From Tolypeutes matacus (lineage: Eukaryota > Chordata > Mammalia > Cingulata > Chlamyphoridae), in NCBI GenBank assembly GCA_026826555.1, contig JAKSZT010053887.1:65813948-65877947 (forward strand): a stretch of DNA of 64,000 bases. The letters run 5' to 3'. Shown here one piece after another: positions 33,230 through 43,800 of this stretch. The position numbers and the translations under genes were made by a program. Numbering within the stretch: position 1 is the first letter of the stretch; each line of letters begins with the position of its first letter. The notes beneath the pieces were generated by a model that was not told the DNA's origin, searched no databases, and was given only the letters and a program-made list of their open reading frames with translations.

Positions 33230-33697
33230 TATCTAAATTTGCCAGAGCTGTTATCACAAATACCACAAACTGGTTTTGGTTTAACAACAGATATTTATTG
33301 GCTTGTAGTTTTGAGGCTAGAAGAAACCCAAAGTCAAGACACCAGCAAAGCTTGCTTTTTCCTGGAGTCTGTGGCATTATGGTGCTCATGGCTGGCAATT
33401 CTTGGGGTTCCTTGACTCATTTCTGTGCCTCCCATCACATAGCAATGTCCTCTCTTTTCTGACTTCTGTGCCTTCTGGGTCCTGTCTATAAGGCCTCCAG
33501 TAATAAGGAGTCCATATCTATCTATAGGTTACTTGATCCAGTTGGCCAAACTCAATAGTACCTTCAAAATTCCTACTCACAATGTGACTCACTTAACATA
33601 TTCAAAGGTACTATTTACAATGGTTTCTTATCCACAGAAACAAGGTTATGATTAATAGAACAAGTCTTTTCTGGGGGACATGATTCAATCTACCACA
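33230..33697 (-). mobile_element. MaLR-type solo LTR within L1-D
   Basis: On the minus strand it begins TGTGGTAGATTGAATCATGT, has 'ccccagaaaagac', and near the end 'gccAATAAATatctgttgtt' with the polyadenylation signal. It ends AAATTTAGATA (CA mutated to TA). It has a perfect 5-bp duplication, GATGG (33225-33229 and 33698-33702). Removing the LTR restores the L1 phrase 'gttaagatggcaatattccc'. Frames of 78-88 codons inside it are incidental. Confidence 0.88.
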
Positions 33698-35195
33698 GAT
33701 GGCAATATTCCCCAAATTTATCTACAGATTCAACACAATCTCTATCAAAATCCCAGCTGACTTTTGTAGAAAATGATAAATTGATTTGAAAATTTTTAAG
33801 GAAATGCAAGGAACAGAGGATAGTAAAAACAATACTGAAAAAGGAGAGCAAATTTAGAGGACTAAAAGTTTCAATTTCAAAATATACTACAAAGGTACAG
33901 TCATCAAGACAGTGTGGTAACAGTATAGGGAAAGATATATAGATCAATGGACTAGAATTGAGAGTCCAGCAATAAACCCATACAGGGAAGGTCAACTGAT
34001 TTTGACAAGGGAGCCAAGAAATTCTATGGGGGAAATAATAGTCCATTTAACAAATGTTCTGGGACAACTGGAAATCTATATGCAAAAAAATGAAGTTAGA
34101 CCTCTCACAACATATACCTAAATTAACTCAAAATTTATCATATATCTAAATGTAAGAAATAAAAATACAAAACTTTTAGAAGAAAACAGGAGTATAATCT
34201 TGTGGCTTTGGGTTAGACAATGTTTTCTTTTATAACAGAAAAAGCAAAGTAACAAAAGAAAAAATAGATAAGTTAGACTACATCAAAATTAAATACTTTT
34301 GTGCTTCAAAATAGGCCATCAAGAAAGGGAAAAGACAACTTAAATTAAAGAAAATATTTTGAAATCATATATCCAATAAAATATTTGTATCTAGAACATA
34401 AGAAGAATTGTTACAATGAAAAGACAAATAACCTAATTTAAAAATGCTCAGAGGATTTAAGTAGACGTTTCACCAAAATATTATATAAATGACCAATAAT
34501 TCTCAACATCATTAGTCATTAGAAAAAATGCAAAACAAAAATACAAGGAGATACCACTTCATACCCACTAGGATGGCTGAAATAAAAAAAACACGTAATA
34601 ACCAGTATTGGCAAGGTTGTGGAGAAAATGGAACCCTTCTACATTGCTGGTAGGATTGTAATATATTAATAGTTCAGACACAGTATGGCAGTTTCTCAAA
34701 CTGGTAAACAAATTTTGATGCCACAAATTCTACTCCTAAGAGAAATTAAAACATGCACAAATGCCCACCAACTGATTCATGTGTTTAAAAATATGGTATA
34801 TACCTACAATGGAAAATTATTTGGCAATATGAGATGGTACAATATGAATGTACCTTGAAAACCTTATGCTAGGTGAAAGAAACCAGTCACAAAAAAACAC
34901 ATGTTGTGTGATTCCATTTTTATAAATGTCCCTTGTCAAATCCATAGAGACAGATAATAGATTTACAGTTGCCAGGGACTAGGGACAGGAGGTAAGAGGG
35001 TGGACTACTAATGGGAATAGCATTTCTTTTTGGGGTGATAAAAATTGTCTAATATTATATCATTATGATGGTGGTTCAACTCTATGAATATACTAAAAAT
35101 CACTGAATTGCAGGTTTTTAAAAGGTGAGTTTTATGGTATGAATTTTATCTCAATAAAACTGTTATAAAACACAAACACCAAAAACAAAACAAAA
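33698..35195 (+). mobile_element. Old L1 (L1-D), ORF2 3' end and 3' UTR
   Basis: It contains 'acagattcaacacaatctc', 'tactacaaaggtacagtcat', 'cagtgtggtaacagtatagg', 'accacttcatacccactagg', 'gttgtggagaaaatggaacc' and a 3' UTR ending 'tatctcaataaaactgttat' (about 35150) followed by an A-rich tail. This is the standard end of older mammalian L1s and differs from the L1-A/B/C 3' UTR, so L1-D belongs to another, older subfamily. Confidence 0.85.
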
Positions 35196-35199
35196 AGAT

Positions 35200-35567
35200 T
35201 CACATACTATCAGCAGCTATGAGAGAGGAAATAGGGAAATGGCAAAAAGAATTTCAATAGCCCTGAGAGCCACAGACCTTTCAAGTAACCTATAGACAGA
35301 TATGCCTTAAAAATGTGGCCAGCCAATCAAAGCACAGCAGTCCAAGTTGAGCCGGGTGTTCTGCAGACTCTAATTCTAAGGCATGTGTAAATTGACTGTC
35401 AAAAGTCTTTCGTGTGAAGAGGTTGGGCCCTATGGACCCTGGAAAACCACTAACCAGATGTCCTATCCAGGACAAAGCCCAAAATTTAGAGATGCTGTGC
35501 AGAATCAAAATTGAGAATATGTGGATAAAAGTGGGAAAGGGAAAGAACTAACAGATTTCAAAAAGTA
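35200..35567. other. Unassigned DNA before SINE
   Basis: About 370 bp with no recognised element. A 72-codon minus-strand frame (35290-35508) has no domain. Confidence 0.4.
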
Positions 35568-35582
35568 TATTGCTATGTTTTT

Positions 35583-35938
35583 GTTTTTTTTTTAAAGATT
35601 TATTTTACTTATCTATTACCCCCCTTTGTTTGTTCTCACTGTCTGCTCTATGTTCCCATTAGATGTGTGCTCACTGTGTCTGCTCGTCTTCTCTTTAGGA
35701 GGCACTGGGAACTGAACCTAGGACCTCCCATGTGAGAGAGAGGTGCTCAATCTCTTGAGCCACCTCTGTTCCATGCTATGTTTGTCTCATTGTCTTTCTT
35801 CTTTGTGTCTCCTTGTTGCACCATCTGTTGCATCAGCTCGCTGTTTTGCTTGTCTTCTCCAGGAGGCACCAGGAACCAAATTTGGGATCTCCCGTGTGGT
35901 AGGCAGGAGCTCAATCGCTTGAGCCACATCCGCTTCCC
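35583..35938 (-). mobile_element. Dimeric DAS-type SINE
   Basis: Read on the minus strand it starts GGAAGCGGATGTGGCTCAAG (Pol III A box) and has two tRNA-like units. Each carries a B-box-like block, seen here in reverse as 'ggaacc-aaa' and 'ggaactgaacc'. The T10 run at the left is the tail. It is flanked by a 15-bp duplication, TATTGYTATGTTTTT (35568-35582 and 35939-35953), with the insertion point TT|AAAAA on the minus strand, a standard L1 endonuclease site. Confidence 0.93.
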
Positions 35939-36013
35939 TATTGTTATGTTTTTAATGTTTGTGAAAATAACAGGAGATGAATTTCTAGACCATGAAGTTA
36001 GGTATGCTCTGTC

Positions 36014-36190
36014 TCATTTTTTACTATTAATTTTGAAATAATTAAAACTTACAGGACAGTTATAAAAATAATACAAACCCAAACAGAGAACTCCAACATA
36101 TCCCCATTGCACCCCCAGGAACCCAATTCCACCAATTTTAGTATTTTGTCACCTTTGCTATAAAATTCTATCTACCTATCATCTATCTCT

Positions 36191-36235
<45 letters not shown>

Positions 36236-38135
36236 ATCTATATTCTGAATGTTTGAGAGCAGATTGTACATGTTATACTCCTTGAAAACATAGTACTTTC
36301 ATGTACATTTCCTATGAACAAGGATATTCAGTTATGCAATCACCTTAAGTGCAGTTAACAAGTTAAGAAACTTAATATTGATATAAAGCTTACATTCTAT
36401 ATTCCATTTTTTCTTATGTCCCACCCAGTATCATGTATTACATTTAATTGTCATAATCTCTTTAGTTACAACTTCTCTCTTTTTTAAATTATAAGAACAT
36501 ACATAAATCTTACCATTCTAACCTTTCCCAAGCATACCATTCAATGGGATTAATCACATTCTCAGTGTTACTGAAACCTCACCACCATCTATTTATTATA
36601 GCTTTTCTTTCACCCCTAACAGAAACATTCCACTCATTTTTTATGAACCATCCATTGCTCCTGCTCTCTATCCCTGTCTACTTTCTGTCTCTATGAATTT
36701 GCATATCCTCTGATGTTTTCTTTGTGGTTACCTTGGGGCTTAAATTTAACATCCTAAACTAAAACAATCCCATTTGCTTTTATATCAACTTAACAACCAT
36801 GTTTCTTCACCCTCCATCCCCTACCTTTATGCAGTTATTGTCACAAATTATATATTTATATGTTATGTGTCATAAACCTTTGATTTATCATTACATTTTA
36901 TGCATTTGTCTTTTAGATCCAGTTGGAAGAAAAAGTGGAGTAACAAGTAAAATATACATGAGTACTGGCACTTATATTCATCCATGTCATTACCTTAAAT
37001 GGAGGAGTTTATTTCTTCATGTGGCCTAGTCAATTATCTAATGTTCTTCCTTTTCTACAGCAGTTTCTTGTAGGGCTGGTCTAGTGGGAATGAAGTCCTC
37101 TGCTTTTGTTTATCTAGGAATAAACTTTATAATTTATAATTTATAATTCCTCCCTCAATTTTGAAAGACAGATTTGCCAGTTACAGAATTCTTGGTTGGC
37201 AAATAATTTCTTGCTTTCAGCACTTAACATAAGTCTTTCCACTGACTTCTTGTCTCTCTGGTATCTGATGAGAAATTGGCACTTAATCTTATTGAAGCTC
37301 CATTGTCTGTGACATGTCACTTGTCTCTTGTGGCTTTCTGACTTTTTTTATCTTTGGCATTCAACAGTTTGACTAAAACTTAGAGGGGTATGGATCTATT
37401 TGGACTTATCCAGTTTGGAGTTTGTTGACTATCTTGAATATGTATTTTCAAATCTTCTATTAAATTTGGGGGGTTTTAAGCTATTATTTCTTTGAATATT
37501 TTCACTCCTTTCTCTTTTTTGTCTCCTTCTGGTATGCCCACAATGTATATTTTGTTATACTTGATAGTGTCCCAAAGGTGCCTAAAACACTACTTTTTTT
37601 CATTCTTTACTCTTTCTACCCCTCAGCCTGGATGATTTAATTGTCTTATCTTCAAGTTCACTGATTCTTTCTTCTGCCAGCTCCATTGTGCTATTGAGCA
37701 CCTTTAGAGAATTTTTAATTGCTACTTCTGTGGCTTTCAGCTCTATTTGGTTCATTTTCATAATTTCCATCACTCTACTGATATTTTCTTTGGGTTACTC
37801 TATTGTTTTCCAAATTTCCTTTAGTCCTTTATCCATGTTTTCCTTTAACTTTTTAAGCATACTTAGGACCATTTTTTTTTTCTTTTAAAGCCTTTTTCTG
37901 GAATGTCCTAAATCTGCTCCTCTTCATTGATGGTTTCTAATGCTTTAATCTTCTCCTTTATCTGGGCCATCACTTCCTGATTCTTTGTATGTTTTGTAAT
38001 ATCTTGTTGAAACCTGAATATTTTGATATTTTAGTGTATTATCACTGGAACTTACACTTGAGGTATCTATTCATTAAACTTGCATCCAGCTAGCCTTTTG
38101 GCAGAGCTCTTTTGAATGCAAGGAGTAAACAAAAA
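36014..38135 (-). mobile_element. Antisense L1-lineage element, HAL1-like
   Basis: On the + strand the sequence passes from a 3' UTR-like part (about 36030-37100, including 'tttcttgtagggctggtcta') straight into reversed ORF1 (about 37130-37990). Reversed ORF1 phrases include 'acagaattcttggttggc', 'tctgatgagaaattggca', 'tgtcccaaaggtgcc', 'tcttcaagttcactgattct', 'tctcctttatctgggccat' and 'gtaatatcttgttgaaacc'. No ORF2 lies between them. Such a layout is that of HAL1 (half-L1) elements, which carry ORF1 only; an ORF2 deletion in an ordinary L1 could look the same. A TATC array lies inside. Confidence 0.68.
36189..36236. repeat. (TATC)n microsatellite
   Basis: About eleven to twelve TATC/CTAT units within the HAL1-like element. 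The length is likely polymorphic. Confidence 0.95.
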
Positions 38136-38563
38136 ATACAAAGAAAAATCGGGAAACACCTTTCCCAGGCTTTGCATATTGGCCTGTGTGGATGCTCTCC
38201 TAAAGAGTGTATCTATACAATGAGTTTAGAGAATAGTTCCAAGCCAAAGCGTAAAGCTCCCACTGAACCTTTCTCTGTGTGCCTCTTGTCTTAGGTATGC
38301 ATGTGTGGCCCTTATTTATGCAGCTCTGGATATCACCTCTTCCCTAGGAAACAGTTTCCTCATGGTTCTGAGAACTGCACTGTGTAATTCCTTGCCTCAA
38401 ATAACATGACTTTATTGTTCTTTCACAACATTCTGTAGATTAGCCCATCTACAATAGGTTCATACCCACAAGAATGGACCAGTCTGAAGAACATAATTTT
38501 TGGGGGTTCATGAAAAACTCAAATTACTACATGAGTTATTTATGCTCCATAAAGAAAGCCTGC
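38136..38563. other. Unassigned DNA, perhaps 5' UTR of the HAL1-like element
   Basis: No diagnostic motif. Its position fits the 5' UTR of the antisense element to the left, possibly continuing after the LTR at 39098, but I cannot show this. Confidence 0.35.
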
Positions 38564-39092
38564 TGTATTAGTCAGCCAAAGAGGTGCTAATGTGAAATAT
38601 CAAAAATGGGTTGGTCTTTATAAAGGGTGTTTATTTGGGGTAGAAGTCCACAGATACCAGGCCATAAAGCGTTAAGTTTCTTCTCTCACCACACTCCATT
38701 GCCACGTGTTAGAGCAAGACAGCTGCCGACATTTACCAGGGTTCAGGCTTCCTCTCTTCCCAGGGCTGCATTTCTCTCCAGGCTTAGCCCCTGTTTCCTC
38801 CACAAGGTTAGCTGTAGACAATCAGGTGAACGGCTTGCTTCTTTTCTCCTGGGGCCTTCTTTCCAACATCAAAACTGCTTCTCAAAAACTCCTTCAACTC
38901 TGTTCTTTGCCTTGCCTTTTATAGTCAATTCCCCACCCACCAAGGGGTGGGGCTCAACACCCTATTGATGTAGCCCAGTCAACACCCTAATCATAACTTA
39001 ATCGTGCCCAGATTAACAGATCAGTTTACAAGCATGATCCAATTATAGATTTGGAATTGATAATAATTACATCAAACTGCCCAACTGCAACA
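38564..39092 (-). mobile_element. Family X solo LTR, copy 5
   Basis: It starts TGTATTAGTCAGCC and ends AACTGCAACA, with a perfect 5-bp duplication, CCTGC (38559-38563 and 39093-39097). Internal blocks include 'aagggtgtttatttggggta', 'ggccataaagcg', 'ccaccaaggggtggggctca' and 'agattaacagatcagtttac'. It resembles copy 4 (23785) more closely than copies 1 and 3, for example in the shared 'cctaatcataacttaatcgtgcc'-like block, so at least two subfamilies may be present. Confidence 0.92.
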
Positions 39093-39097
39093 CCTGC

Positions 39098-40019
39098 CTA
39101 TAACTTTCATTCTTCAACCACTGAAACCAGGACTGCAGTTATCATAATCTATGTTCATCACCAAGGATTCTCCATGCTTATAATAGTCTGTAGCTTATAT
39201 ACTTGAAAGACAGTTTGGTTGTAAATAAAATCTTTGGTAATCACATTGCTGACAACTACTGATATGGATAAATTGAGACCCTTATTCTAAAAAGGAATAG
39301 AAAATCTTGAGTCATCAAATATTTTCAAGAAAAACAATAACATTAAAGGAAGTCAGTAAAGTAGAAATGACAAATCAAAATGACTACAATTTTCAACAAA
39401 AGCAGAACTAATTAGTATCCAAGGAAATAAAGCTAATAGAAGACACAGATCAAAATATTTAAATAAATAAACCTAAAATAGATATGATGAAACTTTATGC
39501 TAGTAAATAAAAAAGAATGGAATACTTTTAAAAGTCAGAGAACTCAAGTACTTAATCTATATCCTCCCCCATACAAAACAAAATAAGACAAAAAATTAAA
39601 TCTGCATTCAATATATATGCTAAAGAGCAAATGGGACAGATTTGTAAATAAAATTAATAAACTGGAAGAAAAAACAAGAGTATTATTCTAAAACAGAAAT
39701 GAAATATTAAGAAATATGTCATATAGATCTATAAATACTAGCATAATATAAGATATTCTTGAAGACAAGAATGGATAGAATGGAGGAGAAAAATAATGAA
39801 AGAAATTATGTAAGAAAATGGTTATAAACTGAAGAAAGAATTCACAAAATACCACAAAATGGCAAGGATAAATCAAGGAAGTCACAAAACACATGTTCAG
39901 GTGAAAATGTTGGACAGCGATTAGAAAGGCAAAAAGAAAAACTGCACAGAAAGGAATAGTAATTATACTAATATTATAATTTTCATCTAAAATCTTGACC
40001 TATAATATTCTAAATAAGC
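39098..40019. other. AT-rich DNA, possible ancient L1 ORF1 at 39560-39950
   Basis: Around 39620-39950 the text ('aataaaattaataaactgga', 'atgaaagaaattatg', 'ggtgaaaatgttggac') recalls ORF1 or its surroundings in very old L1s. The match is too diverged to be firm. No gene is seen. Confidence 0.35.
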
Positions 40020-40535
40020 TAAAGTCTAGACTTTTCCTCTTCAGTCTCAACTTACACCACTATCTTCTTTGCTCCCTGTGCTCTAACTATACAATCCTTT
40101 TTTCTGAACTTCAAACACAAGGACCTTGTTCACTAATGAAGACCTTTGAATGTGCTGCTTCTTATGCTTGGGATGTCCTTACCTTGAAATTTTGCAAGTT
40201 GCCTCTTCAGTGGTCAGGTTTCAACTGTACAGCAATTTCCTCAGCAGACAGTGACCTCTCCATGGCTCCCATTCCCAGCCTGCACACAATCACACACCAT
40301 CACATAAAGTATTACTCCTGAAAATATGCTCCCTCTGATTACTTGTTTTTGTCTGCCTCCTCTCATTAGAATATAAGTTATGTAAGGGTGGGGGATGCCT
40401 TTATTAGTGGCAATATTAATTTTAGTGTGAGTATTAGTATTACTGTTTCCCCAGAAATAGGAACTGTGTCTAATACACGTTAGTTGTTCAGTAAGTATTT
40501 GCTAAATGCATGAATTAATAGACAGCACACTAGTT
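40020..40535 (+). mobile_element. L2 LINE 3' end
   Basis: Typical L2 order: 'ctctaactatacaatcc', 'tgtgctgcttcttatgcttg' and 'ggatgtccttacc', 'tggtcaggtttcaactg', then 'attagaatataagttatgta' and 'agggtggggga', and 'cagtaagtatttgctaaatg' with 'catgaat'. L2 is an ancient, extinct LINE of mammals. Confidence 0.85.
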
Positions 40536-41639
40536 GTCAATGACCAAGAAACTTAGCCACACTGATATTCAGGTGCCTCATAGGAAAAAAAATAGAAGCA
40601 GCTGAATTAGATGCTTTGTATGAACTCTCTGTTTAGATTTTATGATCCAAGATTGACTATTTATACCCCAAATTTCAACAGAACATAATTCCTCAATGCC
40701 TTTAATTTCTTCTCTAGAATATTTGTCTTTTTATTGTTCTTGATGTTGTCCTGAATGTGAATTCTCTTTCTATCTTTGGAACATACCTACACTATGAGTA
40801 TTGGTTGAAGATAGAGCTTCTTTCCTACTACAGAAGCCAAAGAGCCCCAGAAAAAGGAAAAAAAAAATCGTCCTAGGCCTCCCTTGTAGTGAGGACATGA
40901 ACGAATGATATAAGTACAACACTCAGTTGTCCTTATTCAGACAGTAGAGGACCCATTATGGTGACAAGAGGAGGCAGTAGCTTACAGGGACAGAACTATC
41001 AGTAGTATGATTGGACACATCCAGAGTGCAATGTTGCAAGTAGTAGAGCAAGCAGGGACATTTCAGGGTTAGCAGCTCAAGCAGTGGGGAGCACTTTACT
41101 GAAATAATAATGGCAGTAGGTTGGCTGCTTTTAACTTCCATTATTCCTCCCCCATTATCTGATTTGATGATTTTTGGAATTAGCGAATATCTTTCTATAA
41201 ATTTCTTTTCAGCTTACAATATCTTTCCGCCAAGATTGCTGATTAATACCTGGCAATAGAGTTACAAGATATTCATGAAATGTTCTCAGTACATTCTTAG
41301 AAATATATTTAAGGGAATTTATGATTCCTCATTTGTTAGATATAGTGGTGTCAAATTAATGATTTTCAGTGTCATTTATCTGACAAATACTCAGAACAAA
41401 AACACCCACATTTTATTAAAGACACATTGTGAGCACTTTTAGGGCAAGAAGTCCTCTGACACTTAAATATTTGGCATGCTTATGCATTTGTACAAACATA
41501 ATAGGAACTCAATATTTGTTGAACTTAAGAAAATAAGGCACAGTGATTAGATTTTTAAAAAGTTCTGAGATACTGTATACAAGTATTTAAATTAAAATGC
41601 TAAAAATTTGAAAATAAAGGGGAGCACAAATATACTAAA
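40536..41639. other. Unassigned DNA
   Basis: About 1.1 kb with no recognised element. A run 'aaaaaaaaaatcg' lies near 40857. Short frames have no domain. Confidence 0.4.
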
Positions 41640-42850
41640 ATTGCAAATAAAAGAGTAGTATTAGTATTAGTGTCAAAAGTGGAATTCAAATAAAAACATT
41701 CAATAGGATAAAAAAGATAGTTTATATTAATGAAATGTAGACACTACCAAAATTACACTTGAATGCATACATACATAACAGTAATGAAGTTTTGTCATAA
41801 ACATGTCACTAAATATATACTTAAATGTTTATAATTACAGGAAGAAAAATATTATCCATAAACCAAATTTGCTTCATATATTAAATTAGAGGTTTATAAA
41901 TAAAAAGGCAAAGTCATAATCATATAAAAGCTAAGTGTTAAAAAATAACAAGCTTGATAAATATAAGTATAATATTTTGTACCTAATATAGAGAAATACA
42001 CATTTTTTTCAAACACTTATACTAATGTTACAAAAATTGGACATATATTAGGACAGAAAGAAAATATCAAGGTATTCCACAAACTAAAAGTGGAATGATA
42101 TTGGAAATATTATCAGACCAAAATAAAATGCAACCAGAAATTTCCAAATATAAATATTAATTTGCTAATAGATGTTAAAAATAACAAAAAAGAATTGCCC
42201 AAAATAACAAAAAACTTGCAAAATTTCAGAACATTCTTAATGGTTTAAAGGAGAAACTGATACAGAAATTATAGGCACTTTAGAAATATGCAACAAAAAC
42301 ACTCCATCTCAAAAATCAATTAACCTATCAAAATGGTTATCAAATGAAAAATTTGTCATAAATATTTATCATAAAAATAAAGGTTGAAATTAAATGAAAT
42401 AAAATGCTTGTCCCTAGAAATTAAGGGAAAAAACACAACTCTAAAGAAAGTGAAAAGAATGAAGATGAAAGCAACAGCAGTAATCTTAACTAGACAACCA
42501 TAATTGTTTCAAAAAGGAAATCAAATGCGGGCTTTAAGAATATCAATAAAATAGAGAAATGTTTTGAATACTTGTAAAAATAGAAATAACACTATTATAA
42601 AATACATTAAGAATAGAATAACATAATTATAAATATATATTTGTAAATGCTAGAAAAGACTATATATAACTTTAAGCTAATAATTTTTAAGTTCTACACT
42701 ATCAGAAATTCCTAGTAATATCTTAATGATAATTTGAGTAACATCAAATTGATAATTTGAGTAATATCAAATTTCATGAGAGAAGTAAAAGTACCTGAAG
42801 AGAATAAGATGGTTAGATAAAATTGACAAAGCAAAGTTCTCCAGCCTCTA
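41640..42850 (+). mobile_element. Ancient L1 ORF2 fragment (endonuclease end and linker)
   Basis: It follows L1 ORF2 after the endonuclease: 'gaaatacacatttttttcaa', 'attggacatatattaggaca', 'ttccacaaactaaaagtgga', 'aataaaatgcaaccagaaat' and 'cttgtccctagaaattaagg'. The sequence is very AT-rich and has no open frame, so it belongs to an old subfamily. A 23-bp tandem duplication lies at 42728-42773. Confidence 0.65.
42728..42773 (+). repeat. 23-bp tandem duplication
   Basis: Two adjacent copies of GATAATTTGAGTAAYATCAA + ATT, differing at one base. A recent local duplication. Confidence 0.85.
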
Positions 42851-42988
42851 AACAATCAAATTCATCACCTCTTCTTGATAATATGTGCGATGCTATTTTC
42901 ATATTATATTATCCACAACCAATAAACTATTAGAAATAATGAGAGATTCAAGGACAGTGGCCAAGTTTAAAATAAACATCTTTAAACA

Positions 42989-43473
42989 GGTGTATTTTGA
43001 AAGTTGAAAAAAAAAAAAGTTTTCTTTTTTTCTCCTCTCATAATAAATGATAAAATTCCAAGTCTTTATCACTACCTTTCCTTTGGAACCATGTTTAGAA
43101 GAGAGTAGCTTGTCCTACACTGGTCTCCACTGGTTGCTGAATTTATCTGTATTAACTGTTTTGTATATGCTGCATTTAGACTTACCTATGGCAAAGAAGG
43201 CATTTTTTTTTTTTTTTAAGGAAACAAACTTTTGATGAATCATGAAGATATATAAAAGCTACAAATGCCTAAAAAGCTCTGAATTCAGGTCCCAGTTACT
43301 GTCACAAAGGAGTGATGGAATTCCCACCCCCCTTTTTTATATAATGAAAGTGCCTTAGCGTGTGTTGCAGCTGTCACCACTACAGTAAGCTGGTTTACAG
43401 ATGTTTCCACTGAGCGTCACAATAAAGAGTACCATGTGCTACAAAAATAAAATAAAATAAAATAAAATAAAAT
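42989..43473 (+). pseudogene. Processed retrocopy of a 3' UTR (donor gene unknown)
   Basis: This 485-bp insert has all the marks of L1-mediated retrotransposition of an mRNA 3' end. It is flanked by a 20-bp duplication with one mismatch (AAAATAAACATCTTTRAACA, 42969-42988 and 43474-43493). The insertion point is TTT|AAAA. It has a polyadenylation signal AATAAA (43421-43426) 16 bp before the tail, and a tail that has become an (AAAAT)n array (43443-43473). The body is not LINE or SINE and shows no coding frame beyond 62 codons, so the copy is 5'-truncated within the 3' UTR. I do not recognise the donor. Confidence 0.85.
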
Positions 43474-43554
43474 AAAATAAACATCTTTGAACAATCATAT
43501 TGGCAATTTGTTTCTAATTGAGATAATAGGGGAAAATGTACTGTATTTTGGTAT

Positions 43555-43800
43555 AGATTTTGAAAGAGAATTTTAAATGTGCATATTCTTTGCCCCAGAA
43601 AGGAACATAACTTACAGAAATACCTTAATATATATACATAATAATTGTTAATCAGAGCTTTGTTGGTGAAAATGAAAAACTGAAAAATACTAAATGTCCA
43701 CCGATGATGAATGGCTAAAAATAATTTGGTAAGCTTATCTTAGGGAATATTATGCAGATTTTTTAAAAGTATGATCTCTTTTATATAAAGTAAAAAAAAA
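43555..43800 (+). mobile_element. Ancient L1 3' region fragment
   Basis: The phrase series 'tttgccccagaaagg', 'aaatgaaaaactgaaaaata', 'aaatgtccaccgatgatgaa', 'gggaatattatgcagat' and 'atctcttttatataaagt' matches the end of older L1 elements ('aaatgtccatcaacaggg', 'aatactatgcagc'). It is diverged and non-coding. Confidence 0.6.

Noticed and set aside
36189..36236. Possible CRISPR-like regular repeats
   Set aside because: A plain TATC microsatellite without spacers, in mammalian DNA.
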